Shown: one piece after another, positions 18,802-26,693 of the stretch
Position numbering within the stretch: position 1 is the first letter of the stretch
Layout of the letters: every line of letters starts with the position of its first letter
Origin: TOLSYN sp963849065
GTDB lineage: Bacteria > Acidobacteriota > Terriglobia > Terriglobales > Acidobacteriaceae
Reading direction: 5' to 3'
Assembly: GCA_963849065.1 (NCBI GenBank)
Contig: CAWKFM010000005.1
Location: 1,550,001 to 1,614,000, forward strand
DNA: 64,000 bases
Translations under genes and position numbers: made by a program
Notes under the pieces: generated by a model
What the model saw: the letters and a program-made list of their open reading frames with translations, nothing else
What the model was told of the DNA's origin: nothing
Databases searched by the model: none

Positions 18802-19674
18802 TTGCCTGAGACTTCGCAGCGTACCCGTTCCGCAGTGTTGTTGATCAGCTGTCCCGACCGCAAGGGTTTGGTGGCGGTAATCTCCGATTTCGTCTTCCGC
18901 CACAATGGAAACATTCTGCACGCCGACGAGCATCGCGACGAGCAGACCAGCCTGTTCCTGATGCGCGTGGAGTTCGATCCGTCGGGGATGGACGTGGGGC
19001 TGGATGAGCTGGCCGCGGAGTTCGCCAAGATTGCCGAGCTGTATGAGATGCGCTGGCGGCTGGCCAAGGGCACGCGGCGTCCGCGCATGGGGATTCTGGT
19101 TTCGCAGTACGACCACTGTTTGGCCGACCTGCTCTACCGTCACAAGGCGGGCGAGTTGGATTGCGACATTCCGCTGGTGCTCTCCAACCACACGGACGCA
19201 GCGCGGCTGGCGGGCTTCTACGGCGCGGAGTTCGTGCACGTTCCGGTGACGCGCGAGACGAAGCTCGAAGTTGAGCAGCGGCAGATCGCCATGCTGCGCG
19301 AGCAGGAGTGCGACCTGGTGGTGCTGGCGCGCTACATGCAGATTCTTTCGCCCGCGTTCGTGGCGGCGTTCCCCAACCAGATCATCAACATTCATCACTC
19401 GTTTCTGCCAGCCTTTATCGGCGCGCGTCCGTATCATCAGGCGTTCGAGCGCGGGGTGAAGCTGATCGGTGCCACCAGCCACTACGTCACCGAGGTGCTC
19501 GACGACGGGCCGATCATCGAGCAGGCGGTGGTGCGCATCTCGCACCGCGACTCGGTACAGGATCTAGTGCAGAAGGGCCGCGACCTGGAGAAGGTTGTGC
19601 TCTCGCGCGCCGTGGGCTGGCACCTGGAAAACCGCGTGCTGCTGTATGGAAAGAAGACGGTGGTGTTCGACTAG
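18802..19674 (+). CDS. purU: Formyltetrahydrofolate deformylase
   Basis: A 290-residue PurU, which hydrolyses 10-formyl-THF to THF and formate and so supplies formate for PurT and balances the one-carbon pool. Residues about 10-85 form an ACT domain (VLLISCPDRKGLVAVISDFVF). The C-terminal formyltransferase domain has VLSNHTD, LARYMQILSP, INIHHSFLPAF and GATSHYVTEVLDDGPIIEQ, with the usual Asn-His-Asp catalytic set. The start is a TTG at 18802; the nearby ATG at 18791 is out of frame, and no in-frame ATG lies before the ACT domain. Upstream is the unusual hairpin array. Confidence 0.95.
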   Translation: MPETSQRTRSAVLLISCPDRKGLVAVISDFVFRHNGNILHADEHRDEQTSLFLMRVEFDPSGMDVGLDELAAEFAKIAELYEMRWRLAKGTRRPRMGILVSQYDHCLADLLYRHKAGELDCDIPLVLSNHTDAARLAGFYGAEFVHVPVTRETKLEVEQRQIAMLREQECDLVVLARYMQILSPAFVAAFPNQIINIHHSFLPAFIGARPYHQAFERGVKLIGATSHYVTEVLDDGPIIEQAVVRISHRDSVQDLVQKGRDLEKVVLSRAVGWHLENRVLLYGKKTVVFD

Positions 19675-19683
19675 AAAAAGATT

Positions 19684-19711
19684 CCACATCTGCTGACTGC
19701 GGCAGATGTGA
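19684..19711. repeat. Palindromic element, CACATCTGC type
   Basis: Arms CACATCTGC (19685-19693) and GCAGATGTG (19702-19710) are perfectly complementary, with an 8-nt loop. It begins 9 bp after the purU stop codon and is followed by AGGCACC, the same tail seen in related copies. Sister copy at 21408-21435. Confidence 0.7.
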
Positions 19712-19760
19712 GGCACCTTCGCGCTAGCGTCAAAAGCAGAGCCGGAAGCTGGGGTCAACA

Positions 19761-19795
19761 GCCCCACTCAAGCCAAAAGAGGGCTTGAATGGGCC
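19761..19795. repeat. Palindromic element, GCCCCACTCAAGCC type
   Basis: Left arm GCCCCACTCAAGCC (19761-19774), loop of 7, right arm GGCTTGAATGGGCC (19782-19795). A nearly identical copy is at 22686-22720. Confidence 0.75.
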
Positions 19796-20031
19796 ACCGC
19801 CTTCAGCGGCAGAGCAGGTGAGGTATAATCGCCGCAACGCAAGACCGAAGCTCGGAAGCCAAAACGTATTAGAGTCCATTCCATCCTTCAGCACCATTTA
19901 CGCAATCTGGCGCCCCCATAGAGCGCGAGGCGCGTTTCGTTGGTGTCCGGATGAGGAGACGTTGAGCCAAGAGCAGCCTAGCTTCGCAATGGATTAGGCC
20001 GGGACAGAGAAGGTCAGGAGGTCTCCACTTT

Positions 20032-21390
20032 ATGGAGGAATTCACTAACGAACTGCAGCCGTACAGTCTGCAGTTCCCACTGGTGCCAACGTCGATCATC
20101 CAGGATCTGCTGCTGAAATCGCTCGTCCTTGCCGGTCTTGGTGCGCTGGTTCTGGTGAACATCCGGGTCCATACGTTCGCTCCCCTTCTGAGATCGGCGG
20201 GGGCGCATGGGATCAGCGCGATGCTGCTGCGGCCGAGCATCCTGTGGCTCGCCATGGGGGCCGGGCTGCTGCTGTTTCGTACGATACTCTGGTTCGCCTA
20301 CCAGCCGCGCTCCCTGGCCAAGTTCGAAGACGCACCTTGCATGACCGTGGTTGTTCCCGCGTACAACGAGGGCGCCATGGTTGCCAAGGCGATCGACTCA
20401 TTGGCGAGGGCCAACTATCCTCCGGAGCGGCTGGAGATCATTGTGGTGGACGACGGCAGCACGGATGATACCTGGATGCACATTCAGCACGCGGTGGCTC
20501 GCCATGGCAACCGCATCCATGCGGTTCGACTGGAGCGCAATGGGGGAAAGCGCGAGGCGCTGGCGGTTGGCTTCCGGCGAGGCACGGGAGAGATCTTTGT
20601 GACCGTGGACTCCGATAGCGTGGTGGATGCCAATGCGCTGCTGGCGCTGGCCGGGCCTTTTACCTCGGAACGCGTGGGCGTTGTGGCCGGCAGAATCCTG
20701 GTCTATAACCGTCGCGAGGGAATCATTCCACGCATGCTGCATGTTCGCTTCGCGCTGTCATTCGATTTCCTCAGGGCCTACCAATCGACATTTGGGACGG
20801 TTTACTGCAGCCCCGGCGCACTCTCCGCGTACCGTGCGAGCGCGGTGAGGACGGTGCTGGACCGGTGGCTGCATCAAAGGTTTCTCGGCTCGCGCGCCAC
20901 GATCGGCGAGGACCGCGCGCTGACCAACGACATCATGCGCCTGGGCTACGACAGCATCTATCAGCGCACGGCCATGGTGTTGACGGTGGTCCCGATGACC
21001 TACGGCAAACTGTGCCGCATGTTTTTGCGTTGGGACAGAAGTTTTATTCGAGAGGAATTGCGCTTTGCCAGCGTGGTCTGGAAGCGCCCGCCGCTGGCCC
21101 GGTTGATCGCGCTGCTGGATGTATCCATTACCAACCTGCGCTACCCTGCAACCTGCCTGACGCTGGTGCTCCTGGGAACCGCGCTGTTCCATGATCCTCT
21201 GGTTCTGCTCAGAGTGCTTCTGTCCATGGGAATGGCCTCCCTGATCTACTCGCTTTACTTTCTCCACAGCGAAAGATCGTTCGACGTCGTGTACGGAGTT
21301 CTATTCAGCTACTTCTCGTTTTTCTCCCTGTTCTGGATCTTTCCCTGGGCGCTGGTCACGGTGCGTACCCGGGGATGGATGACGCGCTAA
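20032..21390 (+). CDS. Family 2 processive glycosyltransferase (hyaluronan-synthase/NodC-like)
   Basis: A 452-residue membrane glycosyltransferase, likely polymerising a sugar chain at the inner membrane. Two N-terminal membrane spans (about residues 27-46 and 66-85) precede the GT2 domain: VVPAYNEG, D140-D141-G-S, the D193-S-D195 metal site, GED with D294, and an RW pair at R333-W334. In hyaluronan and cellulose synthases this last motif is QxxRW; here the Q position is Met330. Three or four C-terminal spans follow. It stands alone, with no partner glycan genes nearby, so the product is unknown. Confidence 0.87.
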   Translation: MEEFTNELQPYSLQFPLVPTSIIQDLLLKSLVLAGLGALVLVNIRVHTFAPLLRSAGAHGISAMLLRPSILWLAMGAGLLLFRTILWFAYQPRSLAKFEDAPCMTVVVPAYNEGAMVAKAIDSLARANYPPERLEIIVVDDGSTDDTWMHIQHAVARHGNRIHAVRLERNGGKREALAVGFRRGTGEIFVTVDSDSVVDANALLALAGPFTSERVGVVAGRILVYNRREGIIPRMLHVRFALSFDFLRAYQSTFGTVYCSPGALSAYRASAVRTVLDRWLHQRFLGSRATIGEDRALTNDIMRLGYDSIYQRTAMVLTVVPMTYGKLCRMFLRWDRSFIREELRFASVVWKRPPLARLIALLDVSITNLRYPATCLTLVLLGTALFHDPLVLLRVLLSMGMASLIYSLYFLHSERSFDVVYGVLFSYFSFFSLFWIFPWALVTVRTRGWMTR

Positions 21391-21407
21391 GGCAATCGGC
21401 GAAGATC

Positions 21408-21435
21408 CCACATCTGCCGGCTGCGGCAGATGTGG
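21408..21435. repeat. Palindromic element, CCACATCTGCC type
   Basis: Perfect 11-bp arms CCACATCTGCC (21408-21418) and GGCAGATGTGG (21425-21435) with a 6-nt loop, lying 18 bp after the glycosyltransferase stop. It shares the arm sequence and the following AACC/GCACC context with the copy at 19684. Confidence 0.75.
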
Positions 21436-21463
21436 AACCTTCAATGAATCGATAGGTATCGAT

Positions 21464-21946
21464 CTATGCGGCGTGGCTGGTGATGCGGGCGGAGAGTTCG
21501 AGGATCGTTGGTTTCGCCAGTCTCGCAAAATCGCGGTAGTCGAGTTTGACCAGTTCCAGGTGCGAGCCGGCGTTGAAGACGATCTCGGCGTCGTGCGCAA
21601 GCGAAGTATCCATATACACCGGGAGGCCGTAGAGGTTTCCGAAGGGCGGCATGGCTCCGACTTCGCAATCCGGGAAGCGGTCGCGGAAGTCGCGCTCGCT
21701 GGCGAGAGAGACGTCTTTGCTGTTGGTGAGTTTGGCGAACACCGAAAGATTGACTTGTTTCGATGCAGGCAGAACGGCCATGCAGAGTTCGCCGTCTTTT
21801 TTGAGCATGACGGATTTGGCCAACTGGTTTCCCGAGACATGCGCCGTCGCGGCGATGCCCTGGGAGGTGTAGGCCTTGCTGTGGGTGATCACGATGTACT
21901 TCACATTGTTGGCGTCCAAGAACTGTCTTAGCTTTTGGATGGGCAT
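21464..21946 (-). CDS. YbaK/EbsC-family aminoacyl-tRNA deacylase
   Basis: A 160-residue YbaK-fold protein. This family hydrolyses mischarged tRNAs (for example Cys-tRNAPro or Ala-tRNAPro) in trans. Features are YIVITHSKAYTSQGIAATAHVSGNQLAKSVMLK with the conserved Lys, then LPASKQVNLS, and VGAMPPFGNLYGLPVYMD, the usual substrate-pocket GxxPPFG motif. An AGGAGG ribosome-binding site precedes the ATG. It is a stand-alone editing domain; which tRNA it edits cannot be told from sequence. Confidence 0.88.
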   Translation of the reverse strand: MPIQKLRQFLDANNVKYIVITHSKAYTSQGIAATAHVSGNQLAKSVMLKKDGELCMAVLPASKQVNLSVFAKLTNSKDVSLASERDFRDRFPDCEVGAMPPFGNLYGLPVYMDTSLAHDAEIVFNAGSHLELVKLDYRDFARLAKPTILELSARITSHAA

Positions 21947-22326
21947 AGAACCTCCTGCCGTGCGCGGTTGGGGCTGGCGCGATGTGCGGCGCAGGGTGCG
22001 TGACGGAGACGCACCGCGGGAGCTGTGAACGATACTGGTTCTGTTGCCATGGGTCTTCCTACTTCCTGAAGACGGGATGCATTCTACATCTACATGCCAA
22101 GCGATTCACGCATTCTGAAACCTTAACCCTCTGGATTTGTGGGAATGCGAAAGCCCCACATTTGCCAACAGCGGGCAAATTTGGGCCACCGGTCGGCTAG
22201 CGTAGCGAAAAATCGATTGGCGGCTGAAAAGCTTGAAGCGGCGTGGGCGGATTGAGCAGCGCTGGGGTCCCTCGCGCTGCTCGGGATGGCACCTCAAAAC
22301 TCGGGATGACACCTCAAAAGATGCGG
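21947..22326. other. Repeat-bearing spacer between YbaK and rhodanese genes
   Basis: A 380-bp region without a credible gene. It contains the palindromic element at 22153-22187 and, at about 22240-22320, a partially duplicated stretch (TCGGGATGGCACCTCAAAA and TCGGGATGACACCTCAAAA) next to GGGGTCCCTCGCGCTGC, typical of dispersed intergenic repeats. Confidence 0.5.
22153..22187. repeat. Palindromic element, GCCCCACATTTGCC type
   Basis: Arms GCCCCACATTTGCC (22153-22166) and GGCAAATTTGGGCC (22174-22187), loop of 7, two mismatches in 14 positions. It has the same outer GCCCCA start and CACC tail as the copies at 19761 and 22686, with a different inner stem. Confidence 0.7.
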
Positions 22327-22647
22327 CTAGTACCGTGGAATCTTGGGGTCGATTTGCAGGGACCAGCGGTCGATGCCGCCGGACATGGACTGGACTTTTT
22401 CGTAACCCTGCTGGCGCAGCCACCCGGTGACGGAGAGCGAGCGCATGCCGTGGTGGCAGTAGATGACGATGTGCTGCTCGGGGTCGATCTCCTGCAGGCG
22501 GGCGGGAATGTCTGCCATGGGAATATGGGCGCTGGGTGCGATGCTGGCGGTCTGACGCTCCCAGGGCTCGCGCACGTCGAGCAGGATGAGTTCCTCGTTG
22601 CGCTCCTGGCGCTGGCGGAGTTCCTGGGGAGTGATCTCGTAATCCAT
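22327..22647 (-). CDS. Single-domain rhodanese-like sulfurtransferase
   Basis: A 106-residue rhodanese (GlpE-like) domain. It opens with MDYEITPQELRQ, has LILLDVREPWE at about 20-30, and the catalytic loop CHHGMRS with Cys64, then GWLRQQGYEKVQSMSGGIDRW. It would carry a persulfide on Cys64 and pass sulfur to acceptors such as cyanide or thioredoxin. I chose the ATG at 22647 rather than the in-frame ATG 45 bp upstream, because the extra residues come from sequence next to the palindromic repeat and are outside the domain. Confidence 0.9.
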   Translation of the reverse strand: MDYEITPQELRQRQERNEELILLDVREPWERQTASIAPSAHIPMADIPARLQEIDPEQHIVIYCHHGMRSLSVTGWLRQQGYEKVQSMSGGIDRWSLQIDPKIPRY

Positions 22648-22685
22648 TAGGGCCTCGAAATAGTACTCAAGCAACTCAAGCAACC

Positions 22686-22720
22686 GCCCCACTCAAGCCA
22701 AAACAGGGCTTGAATGGGGC
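22686..22720. repeat. Palindromic element, GCCCCACTCAAGCC type
   Basis: Left arm GCCCCACTCAAGCC (22686-22699), 7-nt loop, right arm GGCTTGAATGGGGC (22707-22720). One G:T wobble in 14 pairs. It lies 39 bp before the rhodanese start and 18 bp after the zinc-ribbon stop, and is nearly identical to the copy at 19761. Confidence 0.8.
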
Positions 22721-22737
22721 ACCCGACAATTCACAAC

Positions 22738-22956
22738 TCAATGATACGTTTTGCGCAGGGCGAAGAGGAGATGGGGGTCCACGACCATGTCCGGGGTGGA
22801 AATGACGACGTTATCGGAGCCGCAGCAGGGGCAGACGGGCGTGTCGCCTTCATCCCAAAAGTCAACGATATCAGCGTAGCTGAAGAGGCGGTAGCAGTTG
22901 GTGCATCCGCAGGGAGTATCGGGCGCTTCGGGCTCGCGGTTGAAATCGCCGGGCAT
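22738..22956 (-). CDS. Small zinc-ribbon protein
   Basis: A 72-residue protein with two CxxC knuckles, CTNC near residue 17 and CPCC near residue 41, about 24 residues apart: a rubredoxin-like zinc ribbon. The segment between them (FSYADIVDFWDEGDTPV) resembles the short CbrC/PF03691-like ribbons of unknown role. I chose the ATG at 22956 (MPGDFNREPEAPD); a longer frame from 23049 adds basic residues without structure. I do not recognise a function. Confidence 0.6.
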   Translation of the reverse strand: MPGDFNREPEAPDTPCGCTNCYRLFSYADIVDFWDEGDTPVCPCCGSDNVVISTPDMVVDPHLLFALRKTYH

Positions 22957-23167
22957 GGAATTGAGGATAACACCGAAACAGAAGGGCGCGGACCGATGGC
23001 CTTTCGCAGACAACCGGCTGGCATCCCGCAGGGCGATTTCCGCAACCAAAAACGGAGAATAGGTTCGCGCACCAGCAGAGCTCGATCAGCCACACAGTTT
23101 AAGTGAACGTGTCTGGCAATACGGCCAGGGACGCCGGGCGCGGCCATTCGCACAGGGGGTGTATTAC

Positions 23168-24022
23168 ATGGCGAGCTTTATCAAGGACATCGAAGATATT
23201 CGGAAGCGGGCGACGGCCAAGCTGGAAGACGGCGCGGTGACCCATAGCTATCAGCTCGACCGGCAACAGTCGATTGGCATTTTGAACGAGGCGCTGGCCA
23301 GCGAGATTGTCTGCGTGCTGCGCTATCAGCACCATTATTTTATGGCCTCCGGGGTACACGGGCGGAGCGTGGCGGAGACCTTCAAGCGACACTCCGACCA
23401 GGAGCGCGAACACATGGAGGAAATCGCCGAGCGCATCCAGCAGCTGGGCGGAAAGCCGGACTTCAATCCGGGAACGCTGGTGAACCGCTCGGTTTCGCAA
23501 TACGTGGAGGGCGAATCGCTGGGGCAGATGATTCGCGAGGACCTGATTGCGGAACGGGTGGTGATCGACGTGTACCAGCGGTTTATCGAACACTTTGGCA
23601 CTAAAGACCCCACGACCCGGACGATGTTCGAACACCTGAAGGCAGAAGAAGAAGACCACGCGGACGAGCTGAGCGAGCTACTGTTTATAGTCGATCCGCG
23701 CAGCGGCGCCAACCGCAGGAGCGATCCGTGGATGGCGGACGGGAAAGTTAGCACGGCGCTGCAGCCGGAGACCGAAGAAGAGTACGCGCTGGTGGAGCAG
23801 GCGCTGGCAGGACATCGAGAGGAGCGGCTGCGGCTGCAGGGCGAATCGGAGATTCCGGGGCGCTCGATTGGCGGGGTGAGCGGGCGTCCGATGAACCGCA
23901 GAAACAACCCTGCCGACGTGGACGACCGCGAGGCTGCAGAGTATGTGAACGACGGCGGAATGCAGGGCAGCAACCGATCTCCCAAGGTGCTGGAGAAGCA
24001 GAGGAAGAACCGGGTGGCGTGA
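23168..24022 (+). CDS. Ferritin-like (bacterioferritin/Dps-like) protein with a disordered tail
   Basis: A 284-residue protein. Residues about 30-175 form a four-helix ferritin-like bundle with metal-ligand residues in two EXXH-type positions: NEALASEIVCVLRYQHHYF, then HSDQEREHMEEIAERI, and later EDLIAERVVIDVYQRF and HLKAEEEDHADELSELL. It would bind a di-iron or di-manganese centre for iron storage or peroxide defence. The last about 100 residues are polar and low in hydrophobics, probably disordered. The ATG at 23168 follows AGGGGG; an in-frame GTG lies three codons upstream. Confidence 0.85.
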   Translation: MASFIKDIEDIRKRATAKLEDGAVTHSYQLDRQQSIGILNEALASEIVCVLRYQHHYFMASGVHGRSVAETFKRHSDQEREHMEEIAERIQQLGGKPDFNPGTLVNRSVSQYVEGESLGQMIREDLIAERVVIDVYQRFIEHFGTKDPTTRTMFEHLKAEEEDHADELSELLFIVDPRSGANRRSDPWMADGKVSTALQPETEEEYALVEQALAGHREERLRLQGESEIPGRSIGGVSGRPMNRRNNPADVDDREAAEYVNDGGMQGSNRSPKVLEKQRKNRVA

Positions 24023-24029
24023 CGGGGCA

Positions 24030-24085
24030 GGTTTCCAAGTTTCAAGGTTTCAAAGTTTCAGGGTTTCACAGTTTCAAGGTTGAGC
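24030..24085. repeat. Octamer array (G/A)GTTTCAA, copy A
   Basis: Six tandem 8-bp units starting at 24030 (GGTTTCCA, AGTTTCAA, GGTTTCAA, AGTTTCAG, GGTTTCAC, AGTTTCAA) and a seventh degenerate unit. It starts 7 bp after the ferritin stop codon. It is the longest copy in the window and is followed by GCAAAATCAA (24093-24102), a motif also next to copies at 26309 and 63389. Confidence 0.85.
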
Positions 24086-24142
24086 AGCAAAGGCAAAATC
24101 AAGGTAGGGGCGGGCGACGGCATTCTGCGATCGTGAAAAGAC

Positions 24143-24559
24143 ATGGCAGAGCGATCCAGCAGCGGGCCGAGTGACTATCTGGCGGCGGAAAGAACCTTCC
24201 TGGCATGGATACGAACCGGGCTGGCGCTGATGGGGTTCGGCTTTGTCGTCGCCCGCTTTGGATTGTTTTTGCAGGCGCTGCGCATGGGTCAGCCGGGTGG
24301 ATTGGGTCAACCGAATGGGGTGGGGCAGGCACATTTGGCGGCGCATGCGTATGGAAGCTCGTTCTGGCTGGGGACGGCGCTGATCGCGGTGGGAGTGGTC
24401 GTCAACCTGGTGAGCGCGCGTAACCACGTGCGGCTGGTGCGGGAGTTGAACCGCGGCGGGACGGGATACGCGCGTCCGTCGTCGCTGGCAATTGCCGTGG
24501 CCGTGACCCTGGCGGTGATGGGACTGGCGATGTCGATCTACCTGGTTGCGGTGCGCTAA
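24143..24559 (+). CDS. DUF202 (YidH-like) membrane protein
   Basis: A 138-residue DUF202 protein. The hallmark ERTFLAWIRTGLALMGFGFVVARFG lies at residues 16-40, and two further hydrophobic spans follow (SSFWLGTALIAVGVVVNLVSA and SLAIAVAVTLAVMGLAMSIYLV). The middle loop carries a Gly/Gln-rich repeat (GQPGGLGQPNGVGQ). The family is found in many inner membranes with no known function. It is 39 bp upstream of the DUF302 gene on the same strand. Confidence 0.85.
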   Translation: MAERSSSGPSDYLAAERTFLAWIRTGLALMGFGFVVARFGLFLQALRMGQPGGLGQPNGVGQAHLAAHAYGSSFWLGTALIAVGVVVNLVSARNHVRLVRELNRGGTGYARPSSLAIAVAVTLAVMGLAMSIYLVAVR

Positions 24560-24598
24560 CCGGGGCCGGTGCGCACCGGAGGCCGCGAGGAGAACGAG

Positions 24599-24994
24599 AT
24601 GAAGGAGCCTGCAGGGATCGGGATGGTAACCCTGCTGAGCCATCACTCCGTGGAGGAGACGATTGCGAAGCTGGAAGCGATGCTCGCGGCCAAGGGAGTG
24701 AAGGTGTTTACCCTGATCGACCATAGCGGCGAGGCGGCAAAGGCCGGGCTCGAGATGCGTCCGACCAAGGTGTTGATCTTCGGCAGCCCGAAGGCGGGGA
24801 CGCCGCTGATGGTGGCCGCACCCACGATTGCGATCGATCTGCCGCTGAAGATTCTGGTTTGGGAGGATGGCGGGGGCAAGGTGTGGATCGCCTACAACTC
24901 GCCGGCGTATCTGCAGACCCGGCATGGAGTGCCGCAGGAGCTGGTGCAGAATATCGCGGTGGTGGAGACGCTGGCGGCGAAGGCAGCGGAGTGA
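24599..24994 (+). CDS. DUF302 protein
   Basis: A 131-residue DUF302 protein, starting with SHHSVEETIAKLEAMLAAKGVKVFTLIDHSGEAAKAGLEMRPTKVLIFG, then GTPLMVAAPTIAIDLPLKILVWED. This is the standard fold of the family (two alpha-beta repeats); members often sit beside redox or stress genes and their role is unknown. The ATG at 24599 has GAGGAG 6 bp upstream. No signal peptide. Confidence 0.88.
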   Translation: MKEPAGIGMVTLLSHHSVEETIAKLEAMLAAKGVKVFTLIDHSGEAAKAGLEMRPTKVLIFGSPKAGTPLMVAAPTIAIDLPLKILVWEDGGGKVWIAYNSPAYLQTRHGVPQELVQNIAVVETLAAKAAE

Positions 24995-25196
24995 GGGAAA
25001 GGCAAGGTTTCAAGGTTGCGTGGCAGGAGATGTTCACTCCTGCCACGCTTGGTTTGCGTGAAACTTGAAAAACCCGGAGACCGGGGCGTTCTGCTCTCCC
25101 ACCTTAGCCGCGCAAAAGGCGCGCGTCGAAGATGGGGCACCCGTCTGCGCTAGAGGTCCCAACTTTGAAACCTTGAAACCTGCGAAGTCTTGAAAC
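24995..25196. repeat. Repeat-only spacer between the DUF302 and DapA-like genes (octamer copies B and C)
   Basis: The 202-bp convergent spacer is almost entirely repeats. Copy B (GGTTTCAAGGTTGCGT) is at about 25006-25021. Copy C on the other strand (AACTTTGAAACCTTGAAACC) is at about 25161-25199, and runs into the dapA-like stop codon. Between them (25096-25142) is a palindrome-like segment ending in GATGGGGCACCCG, sharing the outer end of the GCCCCA palindromes. Confidence 0.7.
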
Positions 25197-26261
25197 CTAG
25201 TTTTTTATATCTACCATGAGGCGCTCGACCTCGGCGCGCTGGGTGGCGGTGAGGGGCAGCAGGGGCAGGCGCGGGTTGCCGCCGTAGTAGCCGTTGAGAT
25301 CGGCTCCGTACTTGACTCCGGCGATGCCCAGATCGCCGGCGACGCGCAGGCAGGCGGCTTCGATGCGCTGCTGCTTTTCGGCGGCGAGTTTGTGGTCATT
25401 GTCCTTGAAGGCCGCGTAAATTTCATAGCAGGCAGTGGGGGCGCAGGCGGCGAAGGCCAGGATGCCGCCGACGGCTCCCACATTGAGCAGGGCACACAGT
25501 TTGTGTCCGGAGCCGACCAGCGTCTGGAAGCCGACTTGCTTGGAGCGGGTGCGCAGGGCGCCGACGACTTCGACCGACGAGGACGAGGGCTGGGAGGACT
25601 TGGGCGCAGGCGCTCCAACGCTGACCAATTCGCCCGCGGGGGACTTGGCGGCTTTCTGGATCATGCGGGCGGTGAGGGGCTGGAAGTCGTGGGTGACGCG
25701 GGCCTGGCGCTCGATGGAACGGGTGCGCTGGACGATGCGTTCGACTTTGGCGATGTCGCCGGAGGATTCCTTGATGCCGCAGATGTTGGGGTGGGCGGCG
25801 AGTTCGACGATGAGTTCGACGGGGAGATCGTAAGCGGTGCACTGCGGAAAGCTGTAGAGGATGACGGGCAGGGGCGAGCGGTCGGCCACGGTGCGGAAGT
25901 AGTTGAGCATGACGGGCGGGGTCATCTGGGCGCGATAGTAGTGCGGGGTGCGCACCAGGACGGCGTCATAGCCGAGCGCGGCGGCCAACTGGCAGGCTTC
26001 GACCGTCTCCTGCACGGATTCGTGTCCACAGCCGGCGATCATCACCTTTTCCGGGGCGGCGGCTTCGATGGCGGTGCGCAAGACCTGGCGCTGCTCCTCA
26101 CAGTTGAGCAGGACAGCCTCGCCGGTGGAGCCGAGGACGACGATGCCGCTGATGGGACCGCGGCTGTAGCGCTCGACGTTGTGTTCCAGCTTTTTGAGGT
26201 AGAGGCGGCCGTCGGCGTAGTGGGGAGTAGGGATGGCGGGGAAGATTCCGTTGAGCAACAT
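25197..26261 (-). CDS. Dihydrodipicolinate synthase / N-acetylneuraminate lyase family protein
   Basis: A 354-residue TIM-barrel aldolase-lyase of the DapA family. Visible features: GIFPAIPTPHYADGRLYLKKLEHNVERY at the start, VVLGSTGEAVLLNCEE (the phosphate/carboxylate-binding GSTGE loop), PVILYSFPQ with the conserved Tyr, and NICGIKESSGD with the Schiff-base Lys. A segment of about 50 residues (SPAGELVSVGAPAPKSSQPSSSSVEV) makes it longer than true DapA (about 290) and is Ser/Pro-rich. Which aldehyde it condenses is unknown. Its stop codon abuts octamer copy C. Confidence 0.85.
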   Translation of the reverse strand: MLLNGIFPAIPTPHYADGRLYLKKLEHNVERYSRGPISGIVVLGSTGEAVLLNCEEQRQVLRTAIEAAAPEKVMIAGCGHESVQETVEACQLAAALGYDAVLVRTPHYYRAQMTPPVMLNYFRTVADRSPLPVILYSFPQCTAYDLPVELIVELAAHPNICGIKESSGDIAKVERIVQRTRSIERQARVTHDFQPLTARMIQKAAKSPAGELVSVGAPAPKSSQPSSSSVEVVGALRTRSKQVGFQTLVGSGHKLCALLNVGAVGGILAFAACAPTACYEIYAAFKDNDHKLAAEKQQRIEAACLRVAGDLGIAGVKYGADLNGYYGGNPRLPLLPLTATQRAEVERLMVDIKN

Positions 26262-26693
26262 GGCTATTTCATTGTAGTGCAAGCGGCGCGGCGAGGACGA
26301 GCAGGCGGGCAAAATCAAGCCCGGCCCCTGAGGGGCCGGGCAAGTGGATCATGAGGAGAAGCACGGGTTGCCTGTGCAGGATGCCGAAAAGAATATGAAT
26401 TTAAGATTCCTGCACCGAGACCTGCATTCAGGGCCCGCGAGTAAAGCATGACGCAATTTGCGCCAGATGGGAAATTGATTCTTTCTATGAGATGCATAAC
26501 AAAAAAGATTTAATCACTGACAACCTTTTTAGTTTCAGTTCGTTACGTAACTAATTGAAAGTACTTATTGAGAGTATATTTTATCGTATATTCATGATGA
26601 CAAAGGTGTTACGTGTCACGGGGGATATTGGATGCCTCGGACGGGTTACGTGCAGAGACGCATCGTTTGCTGGAGCGACGCATCGAAAGTTGT
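26262..26693. promoter_or_regulatory. AT-rich divergent region before msrA, with GTTACGT motifs and a hairpin
   Basis: A 432-bp gene-free region. Near the dapA-like end, GCAAAATCAAG (26309-26319) abuts a perfect 10-bp hairpin (26319-26328 with 26332-26341, loop TGA). From about 26390 to 26600 it is far richer in A/T than its neighbours, with poly-A and poly-T runs and TATATT at 26575-26580. GTTACGT occurs at 26542 (inside palindromic GTTACGTAAC), 26608 and 26645. This looks like the promoter/regulator region of msrA. Confidence 0.5.

Larger units (their letters stand above)
19675..20031. other. Repeat-bearing spacer and long leader before the glycosyltransferase gene
   Basis: A 357-bp gene-free region. 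The first half holds two palindromic elements (19684-19710 and 19761-19795). The second half, from about 19825 (GAGGTATAATCG, a possible -10), would be a leader of up to 200 nt for the glycosyltransferase at 20032, ending in an AGGAGG ribosome-binding site. I could not match the leader to any riboswitch class; short frames in it look spurious. Confidence 0.5.

Noticed and set aside
19785..19997. 70-residue frame in the spacer before the glycosyltransferase
   Set aside because: It begins inside a palindromic repeat, is poorly composed and has no motif.
19825..20031. Cyclic-di-GMP riboswitch in the glycosyltransferase leader
   Set aside because: The conserved core of the known classes could not be found.
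24030..24085. Octamer array as a CRISPR
   Set aside because: Units are 8 bp with no spacers and no cas genes, so it is a simple tandem repeat.
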